Positions 1-7,735 are shown, counted from the first letter of the stretch. The stretch is DNA of 32,980 nucleotides from Halovivax sp. (GCA_007119345.1 SKPV01000182.1:1-32980), one strand, 5' to 3'. Notes: generated by a model not told the origin, from the letters alone. Program-made: numbers and translations.

Positions 1-31
1 CGACTCGGCTCGACTACGGGAGCCGCCGACC

Positions 32-385
32 CTACCGTCGCGACTCGAGTTCGACCAGGAGGTCCGCCAGTTCCATCTCCTTCATCGAGAGCAGGACGAG
101 CAGGTGGTAGACGATGTCGGCCGCCTCGTGGGCGAGCTCCGCGCGGTCGTCGTCTTTCGCCGCGAGCACGAGCTCGGTCGTCTCCTCGCCGAGCTTCTCC
201 AGCACCGCGTTCTCGCCTTTCTCGTGGTCGAACAGCGAGGCCGTGTAGGAGCCCTCGGGCCGGCGCTCCTTGCGGTCTTCGATGACCGCGAACAGCTCCG
301 CGATGACCGACGGGTCGACCGCTTCGGGGGCCGCCCGCACCGACCCGCTGGCCTCCTCGGCCGGTCCGTCGCCGTCCGCCGTCAT
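32..385 (-). CDS. hisE: Phosphoribosyl-ATP pyrophosphatase HisE
   Basis: This 117-residue protein hydrolyses phosphoribosyl-ATP to phosphoribosyl-AMP in the second step of histidine synthesis, in the cytoplasm. The all-alpha MazG-like HisE core is visible from about residue 26 to the end: SYTASLF, then GENAVLEKLGEETTELVLAA with the metal-binding EExxE-type acidic helix, then HEAADIVYHLLVLL with the second acidic set. The first 25 residues are an acidic, low-complexity haloarchaeal extension. The ATG overlaps the stop of the upstream DUF151 gene by 4 bases (ATGA), so the two are almost certainly co-transcribed and translationally coupled. hisD lies divergently 0.75 kb away, which fits a dispersed archaeal his regulon. 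Family assignment is secure from the motifs. Confidence 0.93.
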   Translation of the reverse strand: MTADGDGPAEEASGSVRAAPEAVDPSVIAELFAVIEDRKERRPEGSYTASLFDHEKGENAVLEKLGEETTELVLAAKDDDRAELAHEAADIVYHLLVLLSMKEMELADLLVELESRR

Positions 386-849
386 TCGAGCTCCCCTCGG
401 ACCTCCCGCAGGTCGGTCAGTTCCTCGAACTTCTCGCGGTCGTCCCGACCGCTCTCGAAGACGGACTCGGCGACCTCGATGGGGACGTTCGTTCGCGCGG
501 CGAGCGCGAGCGAGTCGCTCGGGCGCGCGTCGATCACGACGGAGTCCCGCGGCGTGGTGACGTGGAGGTCGGCGATGTAGGTCCCGCCTTCGGCGTCGCG
601 CTCTTCGATTTCGGTGATGACGACCTTCTCGATGCGACCGCCGAGTTCTTCCATCACGTCGAGCAGGAGGTCGTGGGTGAGCGGACGTCCGATGTCGGCC
701 GCCTCGAGTCCGCGGGCGATGCTGGTCGCTTCCTCGAGGCCGATGAAGATGGGGACGACGTCGTCCTCGCCCTCCACGCCGAGCACCAGGACCGGGACGG
801 GGCCCTGGGGGGTCCCGGCGAGTCGAACCCCGTCGATCTGAGCGTTCAT
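382..849 (-). CDS. DUF151 / bifunctional nuclease (BFN) family protein
   Basis: This is a 155-residue protein of the DUF151 family, usually annotated bifunctional nuclease family protein after a plant member. Family hallmarks are VPIFIGLEEATSIARGLE (about residues 32-49), LTHDLLLDVMEELGGRIEKV (about 58-77) and the strongly conserved DARPSDSLALAART (about 106-119). The biochemical role in archaea is not established, so nuclease activity is an inference from the family name only. The ATG at 849 was chosen because a T-rich box A (GATTTTTCC) sits about 26 bases upstream, as in leaderless haloarchaeal genes, and the protein starts directly into the first beta strand. It is the first gene of a pair with hisE, overlapping it by 4 bases. 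Confidence 0.85.
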   Translation of the reverse strand: MNAQIDGVRLAGTPQGPVPVLVLGVEGEDDVVPIFIGLEEATSIARGLEAADIGRPLTHDLLLDVMEELGGRIEKVVITEIEERDAEGGTYIADLHVTTPRDSVVIDARPSDSLALAARTNVPIEVAESVFESGRDDREKFEELTDLREVRGELE

Positions 850-850
850 A

Positions 851-887
851 CCGGAGGGACGGGAGCGAGCGGGAAAAATCCCTCCGG
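851..887 (-). promoter_or_regulatory. Box A promoter inside a perfect 9-bp inverted repeat
   Basis: CCGGAGGGA at 851-859 and its exact reverse complement at 879-887 flank a 19-base centre. That centre contains the GGGAAAAATC tract, read as GATTTTTCCC on the minus strand, which is the likely box A for the leaderless DUF151-hisE transcript. The dyad begins one base upstream of the start codon and ends just behind box A, as expected for an operator that would block TBP/TFB or polymerase. The dyad is seen directly. The operator role is inferred. Confidence 0.5.
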
Positions 888-960
888 CTCCGGCCCGATT
901 CGATCCGGTCCGACTCGGTTCGAGACGGCGCGTCACGACGGTCGCCCCGCGCTTCGCTCC

Positions 961-1030
961 GCGCCCCGCTCTCGCCCATCCCCCGCCGGTTCGCCCCGCG
1001 CCCCACTCTCGCCCATCCCCCGCCGGCTCG
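961..1030. repeat. 37-bp tandem duplication
   Basis: Two near-identical copies (961-997 and 998-1030, the second slightly shorter) share CTCTCGCCCATCCCCCGCCG. They lie in the 285-bp divergent region between the DUF151 start and the hisD start. No coding signal is visible here, and the role is unknown. Confidence 0.7.
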
Positions 1031-1103
1031 CTCCGTCCCGCCGGTCGTCCGGGAAAACGCGGTCGCCGACGGTTCCCCGCGTTCAGAGACACCATACGAC
1101 ATA

Positions 1104-1111
1104 GGTTTATG
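1104..1111 (+). promoter_or_regulatory. Box A of hisD
   Basis: GGTTTATG lies about 26-28 bases before the hisD ATG at 1135, the spacing of a leaderless haloarchaeal promoter. It supports starting at 1135 rather than at the in-frame GTG at 1129. Confidence 0.6.
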
Positions 1112-1134
1112 GGCGAATCGACGGAAGCGTGGGT

Positions 1135-2406
1135 ATGGCCGAACCGACGTATCTGAAGGAAGCGACGGCGTCCGAGCTCGAGATCAACGAGCAGGTGACC
1201 GATTCGGTCGCCGACATCCTGGCCGCGGTCAGGACCGAGGGGGACGAGGCCGTCGAGCGCTTCACGGCGGAGTTCGACGACGTCGAACGGGGATCGTTTC
1301 GCGTCTCGGAGGACGAGATCGCGGCCGCGGCGGAGGCGCTCTCTGACGAGGATCGGGCGGCGATCGACGCGACGATCGAGAACGTTCGCGCGTTCCACGG
1401 CGAGCAACGCGACAACGTCCGGGGCTTCGAGAAGGAGTTCCGACCCGGCGTAACCCTCGGTCAGCGGGTGGTGGCGATCCGGACGGCCGGCGTCTACATT
1501 CCCGGCGGAGCCCATCCTCTGGTCGCGACGCCGGCCATGACGATCGTGCCGGCGACCGTCGCCGGCGTCGAGCGGGTGGTCGCGTGCGCGCCGCCCCAAT
1601 CCGGCGGGTCGGTCGACCCGGCCCAGCTCTACGCGATGGACCGGGCCGGCGCCGACGAGATCTACGCGATCGGCGGGGCGCAGGCGATCGGTTCCATGGC
1701 CTACGGCACCGAGAGCGTCCCGGCGGTCGACATCGTGACCGGGCCCGGTAACGTCTACGTCACGGAGGCGAAGCGGCAGGTGTACGGCCACGTGGGCGTC
1801 GACTTCCTGGCCGGACCGACCGAGGTGTTGATCGTGGCCGACGAATCCACCGACCCGGCGCTGGTCGCGACCGACCTCCTGGCCCAGGCCGAGCACGATC
1901 CGAACGCGAAGGCCGTACTGATCGCGCTCTCGGAGTCGTTCGCCCGCGAGGTGATGGCGGAACTCGAGGATCAGTTCCCGCGCATCCGCACCGAGGAGAC
2001 CGCCCGCGAGAGCTGGGCGGACAACGGCGAGGTGGTCGTCGCCCCCGATCGCGAGTCCGCCGTCGAACTCGCCAACGAGTACGCGATGGAGCACCTCCAG
2101 CTCATGGTCGAACGTCCTCGCGAGCTCGTCGAGGACCTCTACAACTACGGCTCGCTGTTCATCGGCGAGCACGCCCCGGTCGTCTTCGGCGACAAGGCCG
2201 TCGGGACGAATCACTGTCTGCCGACGCTGCAGGTGGCGCGCTACAGCAGCGGCATCTGGGTCGGCACCTACCTCAAGACGCCGACGCACCAGGAGCTGAC
2301 GCCCGAGGGCGCGGCCGAGATCGCCCCGCACGCGGCGAAGATCTGTGAACTGGAGGACACCCACGCCCACCAGCTCTCGGCCGAGGCTCGCCTGCGGGAT
2401 CGGTGA
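1135..2406 (+). CDS. hisD: Histidinol dehydrogenase
   Basis: This 423-residue NAD-dependent, zinc-requiring enzyme oxidises L-histidinol to L-histidine in the last two steps of the pathway. Diagnostic motifs run in order: GVYIPGG and PATVAGV in the first Rossmann domain, GPGNVYVTEAKRQVYG followed by VGVDFLAGPTEVLI, AQAEHDPNA with zinc-ligand residues, YAMEHLQLM with the catalytic His region, and GTNHCLPT near the C terminus. Length is normal for the family. The ATG at 1135 is preferred over the GTG at 1129 because of the box A spacing. It is transcribed divergently from DUF151-hisE. Nothing is truncated. Confidence 0.97.
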   Translation: MAEPTYLKEATASELEINEQVTDSVADILAAVRTEGDEAVERFTAEFDDVERGSFRVSEDEIAAAAEALSDEDRAAIDATIENVRAFHGEQRDNVRGFEKEFRPGVTLGQRVVAIRTAGVYIPGGAHPLVATPAMTIVPATVAGVERVVACAPPQSGGSVDPAQLYAMDRAGADEIYAIGGAQAIGSMAYGTESVPAVDIVTGPGNVYVTEAKRQVYGHVGVDFLAGPTEVLIVADESTDPALVATDLLAQAEHDPNAKAVLIALSESFAREVMAELEDQFPRIRTEETARESWADNGEVVVAPDRESAVELANEYAMEHLQLMVERPRELVEDLYNYGSLFIGEHAPVVFGDKAVGTNHCLPTLQVARYSSGIWVGTYLKTPTHQELTPEGAAEIAPHAAKICELEDTHAHQLSAEARLRDR

Positions 2407-2541
2407 CGGTCGATCGGATCGGCCGGCGAAATCGGCGCCGACGTCGTTCGGCCGACGGCTGCGCGGCGGGTGACGATAGAGGCGCCGACGACGTTCGATC
2501 GACGACCGCGCGGCGGATGACGATCGACGGACGCGGGGCGT

Positions 2542-3153
2542 TCAGTGACCAGCCCGTCGGGCGTCGACCGCCGGGTTCGCGAAGAACACCAGCTCGTGGA
2601 TCCGATCGTCCGGCGTCAGCTCCGGGTGGAACGAGGTGCCGACGACGGGACCCTGCCGGACCGCCACCGGCCGGCCGTTCCACGACGCGAGCACCTCTGC
2701 GTCGCCCACCTCGTCGATGGCCGGCGCCCTGATGAAGACCGCCGGAAACGGCTCCTCGAGGCCTGCCACGTCGAGCGCGGCCTCGAAGCTGTCCTTCTGG
2801 CGGCCGAACGCGTTGCGCTCGACGCGCACGTCGATCAGGCCGAGCTCGTCCACCCGGTCGTCCGCCGCGTCGCTCGCGGCGACGATCAGTCCGGCGCAGG
2901 TCGCGAGCAGCGGCTTGCCGGCGGCGACGTGCGCGTCGATCTCGGGGGCGATCCCCTCGGCGTGGAGGAGCCGCGAGATCGTGGTCGACTCCCCGCCGGG
3001 CATCGCCAGCAGGTCGCAGTCGGGGACGATCCCGGCGTCGCGAATCTCGCGGATCTCGACGGCCCGATCGCGACGGGCGCAGGCCCGCTCGATCGCCTCG
3101 GCGTGCTCGGCGACGTCGCCCTGGACGGCGACGACGCCCGCGATCAGTGACAT
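2542..3153 (-). CDS. pdxT: Pyridoxal 5'-phosphate synthase glutaminase subunit PdxT
   Basis: This 203-residue class I glutamine amidotransferase supplies ammonia to PdxS for PLP synthesis. Key elements are VVAVQGDVAEH at the N terminus, MPGGESTTISRLL (about 51-63), the nucleophile Cys86 in LLATCAGLI, and the His176/Glu178 pair in SFHPEL that completes the triad. The C terminus has the usual RIHELVFF helix. Length is typical. pdxS is not in the window. It lies downstream of secG on the same strand with a 213-bp gap and has its own box A, so separate transcription is likely. It is convergent with hisD. Confidence 0.96.
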   Translation of the reverse strand: MSLIAGVVAVQGDVAEHAEAIERACARRDRAVEIREIRDAGIVPDCDLLAMPGGESTTISRLLHAEGIAPEIDAHVAAGKPLLATCAGLIVAASDAADDRVDELGLIDVRVERNAFGRQKDSFEAALDVAGLEEPFPAVFIRAPAIDEVGDAEVLASWNGRPVAVRQGPVVGTSFHPELTPDDRIHELVFFANPAVDARRAGH

Positions 3154-3176
3154 CGATCGCGCCTAAGCGGACGGGT

Positions 3177-3184
3177 GGTAAAAA
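3177..3184 (-). promoter_or_regulatory. Box A of pdxT
   Basis: GTTTTTAC on the minus strand lies about 24-31 bases before the pdxT ATG at 3153, which fits leaderless transcription. Confidence 0.5.
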
Positions 3185-3366
3185 CCTCTCGCGGACGGCG
3201 CGGCGACCGCGGACGGGCCGCTCGAGCGCTCAGCTCCGCCGGATCAGCTCGACGAATCCGACCCCCGTGCCGACGATTCCGGACGGTCCAGACGCTACGC
3301 GGACGCGAAAAATCGACGATCGCCCGAGCCGTCCGGGAGAAGAACGTGAAAGATCGCTCGAGCCGC

Positions 3367-3528
3367 TCAGGAGAAGAACGTGAGCAGCTGGACGAACACG
3401 CCCATCAGCACGCCGAAGGCGATGATCGTTTTCGGATCGATCCGGATCGCGTTGCTGTCCTCGGCGTCGAAGTACCGGACGAGTCCGGCACTCGACATCA
3501 GTCCGCCGGTGTTTTGACCTCGGTCCAT
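3367..3528 (-). CDS. secG: Preprotein translocase Sec61-beta/SecG subunit
   Basis: This 53-residue tail-anchored membrane protein is the small third subunit of the archaeal SecYE translocon. Reverse-strand translation gives a Gly/Ser-rich start (MDRGQNTGGLMSSAGLVRYF), then DAEDSNAIRIDPKTII, the near-invariant Sec-beta motif just before the membrane. A single hydrophobic segment of about 17 residues (AFGVLMGVFVQLLTFFS) ends the protein. All elements and the length match haloarchaeal SecG. The ATG at 3528 has a TTTAG box A about 26 bases upstream. The gene is easily missed because of its size. The pairing with pdxT is a recurrent haloarchaeal arrangement as far as I recall. Confidence 0.93.
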   Translation of the reverse strand: MDRGQNTGGLMSSAGLVRYFDAEDSNAIRIDPKTIIAFGVLMGVFVQLLTFFS

Positions 3529-3552
3529 ATCCGTCCTTGCGTTCGCCCGGAA

Positions 3553-3559
3553 CTAAACC
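3553..3559 (-). promoter_or_regulatory. Box A of secG
   Basis: GTTTAGT on the minus strand sits about 25-31 bases before the secG start at 3528. Confidence 0.45.
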
Positions 3560-3598
3560 TTTCGACCGGCGAGGCGGTGAGTCGGGCGAGCCGCCCCG

Positions 3599-3727
3599 GC
3601 AGCGCGAGCGGAGACCGAAGCGACCCGCGAGCTGCGAGGATCCGAACGGAGTGAGATCCTCGGAAACGCGAATGGAGAACGAAGCGATCCGCGAACGGCG
3701 AGGATCCGAACGGGGCGAGGATCCTCG
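3599..3727. repeat. Hairpin repeat element, two units
   Basis: Two perfect 8-bp stems, CGAGGATC/GATCCTCG, occur at 3635-3642/3655-3662 (loop CGAACGGAGTGA) and 3699-3706/3720-3727 (loop CGAACGGGGCGAG). They are separated by a 36-nt linker (3663-3698) that begins GAAACGCGAA. A related 36-nt segment (3599-3634) precedes the first stem. The element fills most of the gap upstream of the gene starting at 3789. The same architecture recurs at 5856 and 20479. Confidence 0.8.
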
Positions 3728-3757
3728 GATCGACGAGCGGGACGCGACCATCCGAGA

Positions 3758-3767
3758 TTATTTATCG
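3758..3767 (+). promoter_or_regulatory. Box A of the 3789 gene
   Basis: TTATTTATCG lies about 22-31 bases before the ATG at 3789. It is one of the most AT-rich spots in the window and is a strong leaderless promoter candidate. Confidence 0.65.
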
Positions 3768-3788
3768 AATGGTGTGCTCGTAATTGAT

Positions 3789-4637
3789 ATGACCTCGAAC
3801 GCGACGGGAGTGCTCGAGCGCGTCAAACAACCGGAGTACACCGGCGAGAACCGGTGCATCCCGTGTACGATCGTCAACGTCGCCATCGCGATCGTGGTCG
3901 CCGCGGTCGCGGCCGTCGCCGCCGCTCCGCTGGCCGGCCCGACCGTGGCCGCACCCGTCGGCGCCGCGATTCTGGCGCTCTCGCTGGTGGCCATCTACCT
4001 CCGGGGGTACCTGGTGCCCGGAACGCCGACGCTGACGAAGCGGTACTTCCCGGACTGGCTGCTCGCGAAGTTCGATAAGCTCCCCGAGCAGGAGGCAGAA
4101 CGGCTGGGCGGATCCGTCGAGGAGGCGGATCGGATCGACCCCGAACGGGTGCTGGTCGACGGCGGCGTGGTCGTCCCCTGCGCCGACGAGGACGACCTCT
4201 GCCTCGACGAGCGCGTGCGAGAGCGCTGGCGCGAACGGGTGCTCTCGGTCCGCGAGGACGACCGCCTCGAACGGGCGGCCGGCTTCCTGGAGATCGACCC
4301 GGAGACGGCGGAGCTGTACGAACCCGAAGATCGGGACCACGTCGTCCTGCGCTCCGAGAGCGGGACCGCCGGACGCTGGGAGTCGGCGGCGGCGTTCGTC
4401 GCCGACGTGGCGGGCGCCGAGGTGCTCGCCGCGGAGCTCCCGGAGTGGTCGTCGTACTCCCTCGAGGCCCGCGGGCACCTCGTCGGCGGACTGCGCGCGT
4501 TCCTCGAGCAGTGTCCGAGCTGTGACGGCCGGATCTCGATCGACGGCGAGACCGTCGAGTCCTGCTGTCGCTCCTACGAGGTCTACGCCGTCACGTGCGA
4601 CGACTGTTCGGCCCGGTTGCTGGAAGTGACCGCCTGA
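3789..4637 (+). CDS. Conserved haloarchaeal membrane protein with C-terminal zinc-ribbon-like region
   Basis: This is a 282-residue protein of unrecognised function. The N terminus carries a CIPC motif (Cys23, Cys26) right before the first membrane segment (about 28-48, very Ala/Val-rich) and a second segment (about 56-72). Then a basic patch, YLVPGTPTLTKRYFPDWLL, leads into a soluble acidic domain of about 180 residues. The C terminus holds a Cys-rich cluster: CPSCDG, then a CC pair, then CDDC, likely a zinc ribbon. The ATG at 3789 is fixed by the box A at 3758. An upstream in-frame extension would consist of repeat DNA and is rejected. The CxxC motif before a membrane helix plus a terminal zinc ribbon suggests a metal- or redox-linked membrane role, which is inference only. 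Confidence 0.75.
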   Translation: MTSNATGVLERVKQPEYTGENRCIPCTIVNVAIAIVVAAVAAVAAAPLAGPTVAAPVGAAILALSLVAIYLRGYLVPGTPTLTKRYFPDWLLAKFDKLPEQEAERLGGSVEEADRIDPERVLVDGGVVVPCADEDDLCLDERVRERWRERVLSVREDDRLERAAGFLEIDPETAELYEPEDRDHVVLRSESGTAGRWESAAAFVADVAGAEVLAAELPEWSSYSLEARGHLVGGLRAFLEQCPSCDGRISIDGETVESCCRSYEVYAVTCDDCSARLLEVTA

Positions 4638-4718
4638 GCGGCGAGAACGGGCCCGAACGGCCGCGCCGGCCCGCCTCCGGGCGCGGACACGTACGGACTG
4701 TGTCACTAGCCGGGAGAG

Positions 4719-4726
4719 TTTTATCG
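4719..4726 (+). promoter_or_regulatory. Box A deciding the kinase start
   Basis: TTTTATCG is centred 26 bases before the ATG at 4748 and only about 5 bases before the in-frame ATG at 4727. A transcript starting from it could not include the 4727 codon, so 4748 is chosen. Confidence 0.6.
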
Positions 4727-4747
4727 ATGAACGAAACAGTACGCACG

Positions 4748-5854
4748 ATGGAGGACGCCGCCGACCCCCACGGTCTCGACGGCGAGGCCGAACTCACGCT
4801 CCTCTCCAGGGACGAACTCGAGGAGATGGTCCGCGCGCGAACGGAAGCGCTGGAGAACGTCATGGACACCATGGCGGACCTGCTCCTGACGCTCGACCCG
4901 CAGGGGCGGATCGCGATGGCGAACCAGGCGGTCGAGTCGCTGCTGGGGTACGAGCCGTCCGCGCTGGAGGGAAAACCGATCGACGAGCTGCTGGCGCCGC
5001 CGGAGGCCACCGACGACGACGCGGTCGACCGCCACGAGGAGTTCCTCACGCGGCTGTTACAGCGGGGAACGGTCACGGACGTCGAGCTCGCCTGCGCGAG
5101 CACCGACGGACGGGTGGTGCCGATCAGCCTGTCGGCGTCGGTGATGCAGGATGCGGACGGCGACGTCGGCGGCATCGTCTGCGTCGGCAAGGACATCAGC
5201 GACCGGAAGGCGGCCGAGAAGAAGGCCGAGTTCCTCCACTCCCTGCTGCGCCACGACATCGGCAACAAGCTCCAGATCGTCGACGGCTACCTCTCGATCC
5301 TCGCCGAAGGCGAGTTCACCGAGCGCGAACGCGAGTACCTGGAGATGTGCGAGAGCGGCGTCGACGAGGCCCTCGAGTTGCTGGAGAAGGTGCGCATGCT
5401 CAACCGGCTCGAGGAGGACGAGACGCGGGTGGTGAACCTCTCGAGCCCGATCGAGGAGGCGATCCGGCGCAACCGCGATCTCGCCGAGAGCGACGGCTTC
5501 GAGATCGCCGGACCGGACGACGCGAACGTGACCGTCCAGGGCGGCCTGCTCCTGAAGGAGCTGTTCGCCAACCTGATCGAGAACGCCGTCAAGCACTCGG
5601 ACGGGAGCCGCGTGGAGATCACGGTCGACGAGCGAGCGGACGAGGCGGTGGTCGCGGTCGCCGACGACGGGCGGGGCATCCCCGACGAGGAGAAGGCACG
5701 GATCACCGACCGCGGCTACAGCCGGTCCGACTCCGCCGGATCCGGACTCGGAACGTACCTCGCCAGGCGCGTCGCGGAGACCTACGGCGGCTCGCTCGCG
5801 GTCGAGGACGCCGACCTGGGCGGCGCCAGATTCGCCGTGACGATCCCGAAGTGA
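4748..5854 (+). CDS. Soluble PAS-domain sensor histidine kinase
   Basis: This 368-residue cytoplasmic kinase has no membrane segment or signal peptide. A short N-terminal helix (about 18-40) leads to a PAS domain (about 38-150) with the PAS-specific GYEPSALEGKPIDELL and the terminal VGKDISDRKAAE linker. The H-box follows in LLRHDIGNKLQIVDGYL with phospho-acceptor His169. The HATPase domain shows the N-box (FANLIENAVKHSDGS), the G1 box (VADDGRGIPDEE) and the G2 box (GSGLGTYLARRVAETYGG). This architecture is abundant in haloarchaea. No response regulator is adjacent, so it is an orphan kinase whose signal and partner are unknown. The start is set by the box A at 4719. A hairpin repeat begins one base after the stop codon. 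Confidence 0.9.
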   Translation: MEDAADPHGLDGEAELTLLSRDELEEMVRARTEALENVMDTMADLLLTLDPQGRIAMANQAVESLLGYEPSALEGKPIDELLAPPEATDDDAVDRHEEFLTRLLQRGTVTDVELACASTDGRVVPISLSASVMQDADGDVGGIVCVGKDISDRKAAEKKAEFLHSLLRHDIGNKLQIVDGYLSILAEGEFTEREREYLEMCESGVDEALELLEKVRMLNRLEEDETRVVNLSSPIEEAIRRNRDLAESDGFEIAGPDDANVTVQGGLLLKELFANLIENAVKHSDGSRVEITVDERADEAVVAVADDGRGIPDEEKARITDRGYSRSDSAGSGLGTYLARRVAETYGGSLAVEDADLGGARFAVTIPK

Positions 5855-5855
5855 G

Positions 5856-5948
5856 CGAGGATCCGAACGAAGTGAGGATCCTCGGAAACGCGAGCGGTGA
5901 GCGACGCGACCCGCGAGCTGCGAGGATCGAACGGAGCAGGGATCGTCG
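5856..5948. repeat. Hairpin repeat element at the kinase 3' end
   Basis: A perfect stem CGAGGATC (5856-5863)/GATCCTCG (5877-5884) with loop CGAACGAAGTGAG is followed by a 36-nt linker (5885-5920). A second stem CGAGGATC (5921-5928)/GATCGTCG (5941-5948) has one mismatch. It starts one base after the histidine kinase stop, so it would lie in that 3' UTR and could affect termination or RNA stability. Confidence 0.78.
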
Positions 5949-6074
5949 GGTTGGCGGCCGGTGAAGTCGCGAGCCCGAAGGGCGAGAACCGCGGGTACGC
6001 GACCGACGACGAGTTCCCCCGACGCGACGCGGCCCCGTCACCGACCGCGTCAGCCCCCGCCGGGACCGAAGGAG

Positions 6075-6081
6075 TGTTTTG
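6075..6081 (+). promoter_or_regulatory. Box A of sufS
   Basis: TGTTTTG is centred about 26-27 bases before the sufS ATG at 6105. Confidence 0.45.
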
Positions 6082-6104
6082 TCTGCGGACCCCACTTTCG
6101 GTCA

Positions 6105-7352
6105 ATGAGTCACCAGCACGTCGAGGCGCTCGACGTCGAGGCCATCCGGGCGGACTTTCCGATCCTGGAGCGGGAGTTCGACGGCAGTCCCCTCGTCTAC
6201 TTCGACAACGCGGCGACGACCCAGACGCCGGAGCCCGTCGTCGAGGCGATGAGCGACTACTACCGCGAGACGAACGCGAACGTCCACCGCGGCATCCACC
6301 ACCTGAGCCAGGAGGCGTCGATCGCCTACGAGGAGGCTCACGACCGCGTCGCCGAGTTCGTGGGCGCGAGCGGCGGCCGCGAGGAGCTCGTCTTCACCAA
6401 GAACACGACCGAGAGCGAGAACCTGGTCGCCCACGCCTGGGGGCTGCGCGAGCTCGGCCCCGGCGACGAGGTCGTCCTCACGGAGATGGAACACCACGCC
6501 TCGCTCGTCACGTGGCAGCAGGTCGCCGAGCGGACGGGCGCCGACGTGACCTACATCGAGGTCGACGAGACCGGCCGGCTCGACATGGACCACGCCCGGG
6601 AGTGTATCACGGACGACACCGCGATGGTCTCGGTCGTCCACGTCTCGAACACCCTCGGGACGATCAACCCCGTCGACGAGCTGGCCGACATCGCTCACGA
6701 ACACGGCGCGTACGTCTTCGTCGACGGCGCCCAGGCCGTCCCGACGATGCCGGTCGACGTCGAGGCCATCGACGCCGATTTCTACGCGTTCTCCGGCCAC
6801 AAGATGGCCGGTCCCACGGGCATCGGCTGCCTCTACGGCAAGGGCCACCTGCTGGACGAGATGGAGCCGTACCTCTACGGCGGCGGGATGATCCGCAAGG
6901 TCACCTTCGAGGAGTCCACCTGGGGCGAGGTGCCCTGGAAGTTCGAGCCCGGCACGCCGCCGATCGCCGAAGCCGTCGGCCTCCACGCCGCCGTCGACTA
7001 CCTCGAGGGCATCGGCATGGAGCGGGTCTTCGAGCACGAGAAGGAACTGGGAGCGGCCGCCTACGAGGCGCTCGAGAAGGAGGGCGACGTCGAGATCTAC
7101 GGGCCGGAACCCGGTCCCGACCGCGGCGGGCTGGTGAGCTTCAACCTCGACGGCGTCCACGCCCACGACCTGGCCTCGATCACGAACGACCGCGCGGTGG
7201 CCATCCGGGCGGGCGACCACTGCACCCAGCCGCTACACGACAAGCTGGGGGTGGCGGCCTCGGCGCGGGCCTCGTTCTACGTCTACAACACCGTCGACGA
7301 GATCGACGCGCTGCTGGACGCGCTGGAGGACGCGCGACAGCTGTTCGCCTGA
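6105..7352 (+). CDS. sufS: Cysteine desulfurase SufS
   Basis: This 415-residue PLP enzyme removes sulfur from cysteine and hands it to a scaffold for Fe-S cluster assembly. Visible are YFDNAATTQTP (32-42), the NANVHRG stretch (58-63), EMEHHASLVTW (128-137), the PLP Schiff-base Lys233 in FSGHKMAGPTG, and the catalytic Cys373 in AIRAGDHCTQP. The GDHC context and the length mark it as class II, SufS rather than IscS. The ATG at 6105 begins a canonical N terminus (MSHQHVEALDVEAIRADFPI) with box A spacing. Its likely partner SufU lies 2.4 kb downstream on the same strand, separated by decayed genes and one membrane protein gene, suggesting a former tighter cluster. Confidence 0.95.
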   Translation: MSHQHVEALDVEAIRADFPILEREFDGSPLVYFDNAATTQTPEPVVEAMSDYYRETNANVHRGIHHLSQEASIAYEEAHDRVAEFVGASGGREELVFTKNTTESENLVAHAWGLRELGPGDEVVLTEMEHHASLVTWQQVAERTGADVTYIEVDETGRLDMDHARECITDDTAMVSVVHVSNTLGTINPVDELADIAHEHGAYVFVDGAQAVPTMPVDVEAIDADFYAFSGHKMAGPTGIGCLYGKGHLLDEMEPYLYGGGMIRKVTFEESTWGEVPWKFEPGTPPIAEAVGLHAAVDYLEGIGMERVFEHEKELGAAAYEALEKEGDVEIYGPEPGPDRGGLVSFNLDGVHAHDLASITNDRAVAIRAGDHCTQPLHDKLGVAASARASFYVYNTVDEIDALLDALEDARQLFA

Positions 7353-7393
7353 GGCGCCGGTCGTACATTACTGGACGACGTCTTCGCGAGCGG

Positions 7394-7414
7394 CGCGGGA
7401 CCGGCGGTCCCGCG
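7394..7414. repeat. Perfect 9-bp hairpin after sufS
   Basis: CGCGGGACC (7394-7402), loop GGC, GGTCCCGCG (7406-7414). It lies 42 bases after the sufS stop in decayed sequence. It may be a relic of the dispersed hairpin elements or a terminator-like structure. Confidence 0.5.
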
Positions 7415-7513
7415 AACTGGTCCCGCGGCTCGCCGCGCGACACGAAGCGAGCGAAGGGCAGCGAGAGCTGCGCTCTCACCAGTCGCAACAGCTGGTCGGC
7501 CGAGGCGTCGGCC

Positions 7514-7600
7514 CCGCCGGGGTGCGCGCCGCAGCCGTACCACTACCACGACGGGAACGAGGAGTCGATATTCGTCCTCGAGGGGCGAGGAACGCTCCGG
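7514..7600 (+). pseudogene. Cupin-domain remnant
   Basis: A 29-codon stretch reads PPGCAPQPYHYHDGNEESIF followed by VLEGRGTLR. This is the first half of a typical cupin barrel, with the metal-binding HxH...E pattern and the VLEGxGxLR strand. It has no plausible start, and the flanking codons on both sides do not continue the fold. No second cupin motif follows before the next gene remnant. It appears to be the surviving core of a deleted small cupin gene. This is a recognition by eye of a short segment, so moderate confidence. Confidence 0.5.
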
Positions 7601-7735
7601 AGGTCGGCGGTCGAGCCGAAGGCGGCCCGGATCGTCCGCCGTGATCGACCAGCTACAGAACGGATTTTCGGTCCGCAATCGAACGGGAGTATCCTTCTGG
7701 AGACATACTTGGCGGCGGAACGCCTCCGAACGCCC

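Noticed and set aside
382..2370. Very long minus-strand frame across hisD.
   Set aside because: It is antisense to hisD with Arg/His-rich translation. Only its terminal 155 codons form a real gene (DUF151).
3537..3788. N-terminal extension of the 3789 gene.
   Set aside because: The extension is made of hairpin-repeat DNA and its translation is basic and repetitive.
4595..4747. Longer histidine kinase start from 4595 or 4727.
   Set aside because: The box A at 4719-4726 lies inside or too close to these starts; 4748 fits leaderless spacing.
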